NCBI GenBank assembly: GCA_036821485.1
Contig: DAISJM010000045.1
Location: forward strand, 1-27,849
Origin: DAISJM01 sp036821485
GTDB lineage: Bacteria; Verrucomicrobiota; Kiritimatiellia; CAIQIC01; JAGNIJ01
DNA: 27,849 nt
Reading direction: 5' to 3'
Under the pieces are notes generated by a model. The model ran no database searches and was not told where the DNA came from. It saw only the letters and a list, made by a program, of their open reading frames with translations. Shown piece by piece: positions 22,633 to 27,849 of the stretch (its first letter is position 1; every line of letters starts with the position of its first letter). The position numbers and the translations under genes are program-made.

Positions 22633-23603
22633 GTTTTCCAAAAATGACAGCGAACGTTGTGGCGCTCGCCCGCTTCCGACCAGCCGGGCTCCTCTTCGCG
22701 ACATACGGCCTGACATTTGAGGCAGCGCGGATGGAACTTGCAACCGGCCGGCAAGTGCGCCGGGTTCGGCACCGTTCCCTCGATGCCACTCAGACGGCTC
22801 GCGGAACCTTCCAGCCGCGGCACGGCCTCCAGCAGGGCCCTTGTGTAGGGGTGCCGCGGCGAAGCCAGAACCGATTCCGTCAGGCCCGACTCCACGATGC
22901 GGCCGGCATACATGACGTTCGTCCAATGCGCGACTCCCGCCACCAGTCCGAGGTTGTGCGTGATGAGCAACACGGCCATCCCGAGCTTCTGCTGCAGGTC
23001 CGCCAGCAACTCCATGATCTGCGCCTGGATAGTGACATCCAGCGCCGTGGTCGGCTCGTCAGCCACCAGCAACTTCGGACTGCAGGCCAGCGCCATGGCG
23101 ATCATCACCCGCTGCTGCATGCCGCCGCTGAGTTCATGCGGATACGCGTGCATGCGCTGCTCGGGGTCCGGCAAACCCACCAGCCGCATCAGGCGGGCCA
23201 CCTCCATATTCACATTCACATCCGGCCGATGCAGTCGAATGGCTTCGGCAATCTGGTCGCCGACGCGGATGACGGGATTCAGCGACGCGCTCGGTTCTTG
23301 AAACACGTACGATATCTCCCGCCCGCGGACGCGCCTCAGCTCCGACTCCGACATGTGGAGGATATCGCGTCCCTCGTAGAGGACCTCGCCACCGGCATAG
23401 CGCACCGAACCACCCACGAGATGCGCCAGGGAAAGTGCCGTGACACTCTTGCCACATCCGCTCTCACCCACCAGCGCAACGGTCTCGCCGCGCCCAATAC
23501 GGAAACTCACCCCGTCCACGGCGCGTACGGGGTGCTCATCGGAGCCGAAATGCGTGCGCAGGTCGCGCACGTCCAGAAGCGTTGTATCAGATGCGTTCGA
23601 CAC
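22629..23603 (-). CDS. oppD: Oligopeptide/dipeptide ABC transporter ATP-binding protein, OppD type
   Basis: This 324-residue protein starts at a GTG (23601-23603) with GGAG seven bases upstream. Motifs in order: Walker A GESGCGKS (46-53), YVFQEPSASLNPVIRVGDQI, signature LSGGMQQR (158-165), Walker B LLVADEPTTALD (178-189), and H-loop LLITHNLGLV. The Opp/Dpp C-terminal extension has CKFHPRCLKCQAVC and a final RCHF; such cysteines bind a 4Fe-4S cluster in some DppD proteins. It is the first gene of the oppD-oppF-tgt run. The 91 bases upstream hold only a weak promoter candidate (TATATA near 23641). Adjacent genes encode no permease, so OppB and OppC must be encoded elsewhere. Confidence 0.93.
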   Translation of the reverse strand: MSNASDTTLLDVRDLRTHFGSDEHPVRAVDGVSFRIGRGETVALVGESGCGKSVTALSLAHLVGGSVRYAGGEVLYEGRDILHMSESELRRVRGREISYVFQEPSASLNPVIRVGDQIAEAIRLHRPDVNVNMEVARLMRLVGLPDPEQRMHAYPHELSGGMQQRVMIAMALACSPKLLVADEPTTALDVTIQAQIMELLADLQQKLGMAVLLITHNLGLVAGVAHWTNVMYAGRIVESGLTESVLASPRHPYTRALLEAVPRLEGSASRLSGIEGTVPNPAHLPAGCKFHPRCLKCQAVCREEEPGWSEAGERHNVRCHFWKT

Positions 23604-23694
23604 GAATCAGCTCCAGCCTCAACCAGGGAAAATCCGCTCCTATATAGAGGCCGCGAGCCCGAAAGGCGAACCTTTTTCGATCCGGCGTGATCCC

Positions 23695-25803
23695 TCAGAG
23701 CACCGTGATCAGCGTGCCGACAATTGCCACGGGCCACCAAATCACGGCGTCACCATCGTACCGGTCCAGCAACCAGAAGTAGAGGCTCGCAAGGCCGAAT
23801 GCGACCACCGAGTCGGTGGCCATGTCGCCCGCCGATATACTGAATCCCATCACCAGGATAACGCGAAATACCGCGTAGATCGCGGCACACACGAACGGCC
23901 TGTTGATCGATGAAAGCACCTTGATCAGGATGACCAACGAAATGATCTTGATCGGAATCAAGCGTTCGGGGCGCGACACGGCAATGCGTCTCATCATGCT
24001 CGTGGACTCGCGCCGTTTGTCGACCTTCTCCCACATTCGTGGATCTGCGCCAACATCCGCCCCGGTGATATTCTTCAGTGTCTTCCGCGCTGCATCGCGG
24101 ATGGTGAAGTCCTTGTCCTCAAGAAGCGGTATCAGAGCCTTCACACCCCGCTCATCCCCCAGCTTGCCCAGCGCCTGAACGGTCTTCAACCGGACGTTGC
24201 CGTCAGAATCCTGAAGCAGACCGATCAACGGATCCACCGCCCGCGGGTCGCCAATCAAACCCAACAACTCGGCAGCTATCCTTTTGCGATAGGCGTCCGT
24301 CCCCCCCAGTTCTGTCAGCAGCGGGTCCACAAAGGCCGGCAGCTTCAACTGGGCCACAGCCTTGAACGCCGCCTTGCGAACGACCTCGTCCGATTCAAAC
24401 ACCAGACCCATCAGCGGGCCCACTACGCGCGGATCGGAAAACTGACCCAACCCCTCGGCCGCCGTCCCGCGCACCGTACGACTGCTGTCCTTCAACGCCC
24501 CGATCAGCGGCTCCACTGCGCGCGGATCGTGCGACGCCGCAAGTTGCTCAACCGCGACCCGCCTTACCTCCGTCGAGGGATCCTTGAGGGAACGAATGAA
24601 TATCTCCACCGTCTGCGCATCGCCACCCTGACCCTGGGCAAGCCCCGATGCTGCGGCGCGGCGGACATCGTCGTCGGAATCGTTCATGGCCGCCTGCAGC
24701 GGCCCTCTCACGCGTGGATCGTCAATCCCTGCCAGAACCTGTGCGGCAACGCGACGGACCCGCACATTTGAATCGGTCAACCCGGGGAGCAACGCCGGTA
24801 CGGCCTCCGGATCCTTCAACTCGCGCAAGGCAAGTGTTGCTGCGCTCAGCACATCCGATGAAGAACCGTGCAGCGCAACCAACAAGGGGCCGGCCGCGCG
24901 CGGATCCTTGATCGCGCCCAGCGCTGCGGCCGCGGCCGCCTGCAGCCGCGCAGCAGGGTCCGACAGCAGGGCAATCAGCGACTCCGAGGCATCCCGGTCT
25001 TTGATCTTGCCCAAGGCAACGGCCGCCTTCTCGCGCACATCCGGTAACTGTCCCGCCGCCGTTGCGGCACACAACGCCGGAACCGCACGACGATCGCCAA
25101 TATCGCCCAGCGCTTGGATGGCAGCAACGCGAACCGATGGCATCGGATCACTCACGGCAGCCACAAGGCCTTCCACGGCGGCGGGATGACCAATCACGCC
25201 GAGCGCGGCAATGATCGTCTCCTTCTTTCCATATCCTTTGCCTGTCTTCAGTGCCTCCACCAGCGGCGCGATGCAGGGCTCGCCGCAATTCCTGATGTTC
25301 ATCCAATCCTGCTTGGCCATCAGATAGGTCAGCCGCTCGGCATCATTGGCCGGTTTCCATCCCGCACGGTCCAAGGCCCCCGCCGCCGTCACCGCGATCC
25401 AGTTCTCATCCCTCAATGCCTGCACGAGACCGACAACTGCTTTCTGCTCCGTCGACGCAGCCAGCCCTCGCACAGCCTTCTCACGAACGTACGCGTCCGG
25501 GTCCCCCAGCATGCTGATCAGGGCATCCGCCACCTTCGGCCCCTGGAATTTTCCCAGCGCCTCAGCGACCGTTCGCCGGACGCTCGCATCCCGGTCCACT
25601 GACGCCTTGATGATGGCCTCAAGGGCGGCCGGATCCGTGCTGTTCCCGAGGTTGAAGACTGCGTTGAGCCGAACGTCCCTGTTGGCGTTCGTCACGTCCG
25701 AGAGCAGCGTCGGCAAGTCCGCCGCAGACGCGCCCGTGGTGACCAGCGCAATCAGCGAAATGGCAATCAAGGCGAGAAGAATGGCGCGGTTCATCTGATA
25801 CAT
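23695..25803 (-). CDS. Exported HEAT-repeat protein with C-terminal membrane domain
   Basis: This 702-residue protein starts at the ATG at 25801-25803 with GGGAGG 4-5 bases upstream; a second ATG three codons later is also possible. Residues about 1-28 are a signal peptide (AILLALIAISLIALVTTGAS, then AAD). Residues about 29-583 contain about seventeen HEAT/PBS-lyase-type repeats of 31 residues with the cadence A(V)xPLIxALxDxxxxVRxxAAxALGxxxDPR, for example AVDPLIGLLQDSDGNVRLKT. One repeat (near residues 125-160) is irregular and contains a two-cysteine stretch, NCGEPC. After a basic linker (KVDKRRE) come four hydrophobic segments at about 616-633, 637-656, 665-679 and 687-702. This predicts a periplasmic HEAT superhelix tethered to the inner membrane. 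The function is unknown; such scaffolds bind proteins. Confidence 0.9.
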   Translation of the reverse strand: MYQMNRAILLALIAISLIALVTTGASAADLPTLLSDVTNANRDVRLNAVFNLGNSTDPAALEAIIKASVDRDASVRRTVAEALGKFQGPKVADALISMLGDPDAYVREKAVRGLAASTEQKAVVGLVQALRDENWIAVTAAGALDRAGWKPANDAERLTYLMAKQDWMNIRNCGEPCIAPLVEALKTGKGYGKKETIIAALGVIGHPAAVEGLVAAVSDPMPSVRVAAIQALGDIGDRRAVPALCAATAAGQLPDVREKAAVALGKIKDRDASESLIALLSDPAARLQAAAAAALGAIKDPRAAGPLLVALHGSSSDVLSAATLALRELKDPEAVPALLPGLTDSNVRVRRVAAQVLAGIDDPRVRGPLQAAMNDSDDDVRRAAASGLAQGQGGDAQTVEIFIRSLKDPSTEVRRVAVEQLAASHDPRAVEPLIGALKDSSRTVRGTAAEGLGQFSDPRVVGPLMGLVFESDEVVRKAAFKAVAQLKLPAFVDPLLTELGGTDAYRKRIAAELLGLIGDPRAVDPLIGLLQDSDGNVRLKTVQALGKLGDERGVKALIPLLEDKDFTIRDAARKTLKNITGADVGADPRMWEKVDKRRESTSMMRRIAVSRPERLIPIKIISLVILIKVLSSINRPFVCAAIYAVFRVILVMGFSISAGDMATDSVVAFGLASLYFWLLDRYDGDAVIWWPVAIVGTLITVL

Positions 25804-25885
25804 GGCCCCTCCCTGTGTTTCAGACTGCTACCCGGTGATTGTACCGATTTCAGCCCTGTCTGGAAACGGCAACTCTACAAATCGG
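25804..25885. other. Spacer between aguA and the HEAT-repeat gene with imperfect inverted repeat
   Basis: The spacer holds GTTTCAGAC and GTCTGGAAAC (plus strand, 25817-25825 and 25858-25867), which pair with one bulged base across about 32 bases. There is no T-run, so it is not a standard terminator. A promoter for the HEAT gene must lie here or upstream, but none is clear. Confidence 0.3.
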
Positions 25886-26959
25886 TCAGACGGGTTCCTG
25901 CTGACTGATGCAGTGCAGAGTGCCACGTCCCACCACGAGATCCACGGCGTGGATACCCACCACGGGTCTGTCCGTGATGAGTTCGGAGATGATGCCGAGC
26001 GCTGTCCGGTCATTCGGATCGTTGAATGTTGGAACCAGCACCGCGGAATTCGAGAAATAGAAATTCGCGTAGCTCGCCGGCAGGCGCGAACCCCGGAACC
26101 GCACAGGTCCCGGCATGGGCAGATAGACCACCTCGGGCTTTGATCCATCCTCCAACCGTACACTCTGCAACCGCTCGCGATTTTCCGCGAGCGCCCGGTA
26201 GTTCACATCCTTCGCATTCTTCTCCTGAGCCAGCACGATCGTGCGACGATTGACGAAGCGGCAGATGTCGTCCACGTGCCCGTGGGTATCGTCCCCCACC
26301 ACCCCGCCACCCAGCCAGACCACATGCTTCACACCGAGGTTCGCTTTGAGCACACCCTCGACATCGCTCCGCGACAATCCACGATTACGCACCTGCACCT
26401 TCTGATCCAGCAGGCATTGCTCCGTCGTCAGCAGCGTGCCGCGGCCGTTGACGTCGATGCTCCCGCCTTCCAGCACGAAGTCCCGCCCCGCGTGCCGCGC
26501 GTGAAACAAATCGATCCCGTATTGCCGCGCCGCGCGCTCGGGAACCTTCCGGTCCTCCTGCCACTCCCCGTAGAGAGCCCATGCGTTGAAGTGAAAATGA
26601 ACGATGGCCCGTTTTCCGCCCCGGCCCCGCGTCTTGATGAAGATCGGGCCTGTGTCCCGCATCCATCCCCGCTTTGTCCGAAAACGCAGGAAGTCCACAC
26701 GCCGGGTATCCACGCCCTCCTTCGTCAGCATCTCACGCGCCTGCCGCTCCACCGCGGGGGTGTTTACCAGCAAGCGAACACGCTCTCCCTGCACCAGTCT
26801 CCGGATCATCCCGGCATACATCCAGCGGACCGCGTCGATTTTCCCCGGCCATTCCACCTCGTTCTGTGGCCACGCCAGCCACGTTGCTTTGTGGGCATCC
26901 CACTCGGCCGGCATGCGGTATCCAAGTTCTGAGGGTGTTTGTGCCTTCTTCAATTCCAT
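25886..26959 (-). CDS. aguA: Agmatine deiminase
   Basis: This 357-residue enzyme converts agmatine to N-carbamoylputrescine and ammonia. The start is the ATG at 26957-26959 (MELKKAQTPSELGYRMPAEW), matching where the family begins; the frame extends 65 codons into aguB without support. The guanidine-modifying fold shows RMPAEWDAHKATWLAWP, GWMRDTGP (Asp102), HFNAWALYGEW, LEGGSIDVNG (Glu164), GDDTHGHVDDICRF (His228) and the catalytic Cys350 in GTLHCISQQ near the end. It lies 34 bases after aguB, so the pair forms the arginine-decarboxylase branch of putrescine synthesis or agmatine catabolism. The peptidylarginine-deiminase family name is a common mis-annotation. Confidence 0.95.
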   Translation of the reverse strand: MELKKAQTPSELGYRMPAEWDAHKATWLAWPQNEVEWPGKIDAVRWMYAGMIRRLVQGERVRLLVNTPAVERQAREMLTKEGVDTRRVDFLRFRTKRGWMRDTGPIFIKTRGRGGKRAIVHFHFNAWALYGEWQEDRKVPERAARQYGIDLFHARHAGRDFVLEGGSIDVNGRGTLLTTEQCLLDQKVQVRNRGLSRSDVEGVLKANLGVKHVVWLGGGVVGDDTHGHVDDICRFVNRRTIVLAQEKNAKDVNYRALAENRERLQSVRLEDGSKPEVVYLPMPGPVRFRGSRLPASYANFYFSNSAVLVPTFNDPNDRTALGIISELITDRPVVGIHAVDLVVGRGTLHCISQQEPV

Positions 26960-26993
26960 GATGACCTGCTCTCCAGACAGCTTGCTGTATAAA

Positions 26994-27849
26994 TCACCGG
27001 CGCCTCGGCTTGGTGCATCCGCCGTCAATATATCGCTGCGTGACGTCCTGGTAGGCGTCGATCCTGCGGTCCCGCAAAAACGGCCAGTTGCGCCGCACGC
27101 CTTCAAGGTGACGCAGGTCCACGGTGGCGTAAAGCGTTTCCTCCGCATCCACACCCGCTTCGGCCAGCATCACGCCCTGCGGATCAGCCACGAACGAACT
27201 GCCCCAGAACCGGAGTCCCTTGGCACCGCCAGGTTTCTCGATGCCCGTCCGATTCACCGACGCAACATAAACGCCATTGGCTACGGCATGCCCGCGCTGC
27301 ACCGTCATCCAGGCATCACGCTGGGCGGCAGCTTGCGCCTTCTTCTCGCCGGGATGCCAGCCGATGGCCGTAGGATAGAACAGAATGTCCGCCCCCGCCA
27401 GCGCCGTCAGGCGCGCCGCTTCCGGATACCACTGGTCCCAACAGATCAACACCCCGATCCGCGCAAAGCCAAGATCGAAGGTCCGGAACCCGATATCGCC
27501 CGGCGTGAAGTAGAACTTCTCGTAGTAGGACGGATCATCGGGAATGTGCATCTTGCGATAAACCCCAAGCACGCGCCCGGCCGGATCAATGACCGCCGCG
27601 CTGTTGTGATACACCCCGGCCGCACGACGCTCAAAAACGGGGGCAATCACCGCTACGCGATGTTTCTGCGCAACCTTCGCAAGGGCCTTTGTCGTCGGAC
27701 CGGGTATCGATTCCGCCAAGTCGAACGAGCCGGCATCTTCCGTCTGGCAGAAGTACCGCGTGCGAAACAACTCGGGAAGACATACGATCTTCGCGCCCGC
27801 GCGTGCCGCCTCGCCAATCCGCTTCCCGGCGGCCGCCAGGTTCACACCC
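26994..27849 (-). CDS. aguB: N-carbamoylputrescine amidase (5' end cut by window edge)
   Basis: 284 complete residues are visible. The frame is open to the right edge with no plausible start inside: the first codons read GVNLAAAGKRIGEAARAG, which in relatives lies about 15-20 residues after the N-terminus. It belongs to the nitrilase superfamily, with the Glu-Lys-Cys triad in CLPELF, YRKMHIPDDP and LICWDQWYPE. Family features YHNSAAVIDPAGRVLGVYRK, FYPTAIGWHPGEK and VNRTGIE are also present. It hydrolyses N-carbamoylputrescine to putrescine, CO2 and ammonia, the step after AguA, whose gene follows directly. Confidence 0.94.
   Translation of the reverse strand, partial: GVNLAAAGKRIGEAARAGAKIVCLPELFRTRYFCQTEDAGSFDLAESIPGPTTKALAKVAQKHRVAVIAPVFERRAAGVYHNSAAVIDPAGRVLGVYRKMHIPDDPSYYEKFYFTPGDIGFRTFDLGFARIGVLICWDQWYPEAARLTALAGADILFYPTAIGWHPGEKKAQAAAQRDAWMTVQRGHAVANGVYVASVNRTGIEKPGGAKGLRFWGSSFVADPQGVMLAEAGVDAEETLYATVDLRHLEGVRRNWPFLRDRRIDAYQDVTQRYIDGGCTKPRRR

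Noticed and set aside
21626..22926. N-terminal extensions of tgt (into oppF) and oppF (into oppD)
   Set aside because: The ATGA overlaps and the family start positions fit the shorter forms; the extra residues are translations of the upstream gene in another frame.
23604..23694. Promoter for oppD around TATATA near 23641
   Set aside because: There is no acceptable -35 at proper spacing; kept only as a mention under oppD.

Overview
The window is about 28 kb of GC-rich bacterial chromosome with a nearly one-sided layout: fifteen of the sixteen genes I support lie on the minus strand, and only one (a transcription factor at 11857-13002) lies on the plus strand. The best lineage guess is Kiritimatiellota or a close relative in the PVC group. 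This rests on style: secreted Asn/Thr/Ser-rich proteins, a C-terminal calcium-loop motif (DYDGDMYPNWDE) followed by a short beta domain of the type common in that phylum, a secreted FGE-sulfatase-like protein and a GntR/LacI hybrid regulator. It is an inference; there is no rRNA here.

Left part (1-13002), accessory locus. A divergently placed GntR-HTH/LacI-type sensor regulator (11857-13002, +) faces a secreted FGE-sulfatase-fold protein (10558-11748, -). This is followed by a giant secreted protein of 3286 residues (499-10359, -) and, 16 nt behind it with its own Shine-Dalgarno, a further exported TPR-like protein that runs off the left edge. The giant protein has no recognisable enzyme. It is a chain of fifteen carbohydrate-binding-like beta-sandwich modules, fourteen of which alternate strictly between two types (A-B repeated seven times). 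Three more domains of the same general kind are nested inside host modules, giving eighteen in all. Related short sequence words occur upstream of the giant gene and in the regulator's divergent intergenic region, which suggests one regulated unit.

Middle part (13007-20462), housekeeping. A macro-domain protein and a small TPR protein form a two-gene unit with a good promoter. Then come citrate synthase (consensus promoter, 5' hairpin, GC-rich terminator hairpin), ribosomal protein L28 (own promoter and terminator), RecJ, a fused SecDF and YajC.

Right part (20477-27849). tgt lies directly upstream of yajC-secDF, the classical arrangement, and is preceded by oppD and oppF, with ATGA stop/start overlaps oppD/oppF and oppF/tgt. 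Further upstream are an exported 17-repeat HEAT protein with a C-terminal membrane domain, and the agmatine-to-putrescine pair aguB (cut by the right edge) and aguA.

No tRNA, rRNA, CRISPR array, insertion sequence or attachment site was seen. No gene-free stretch exceeds about 200 bases.
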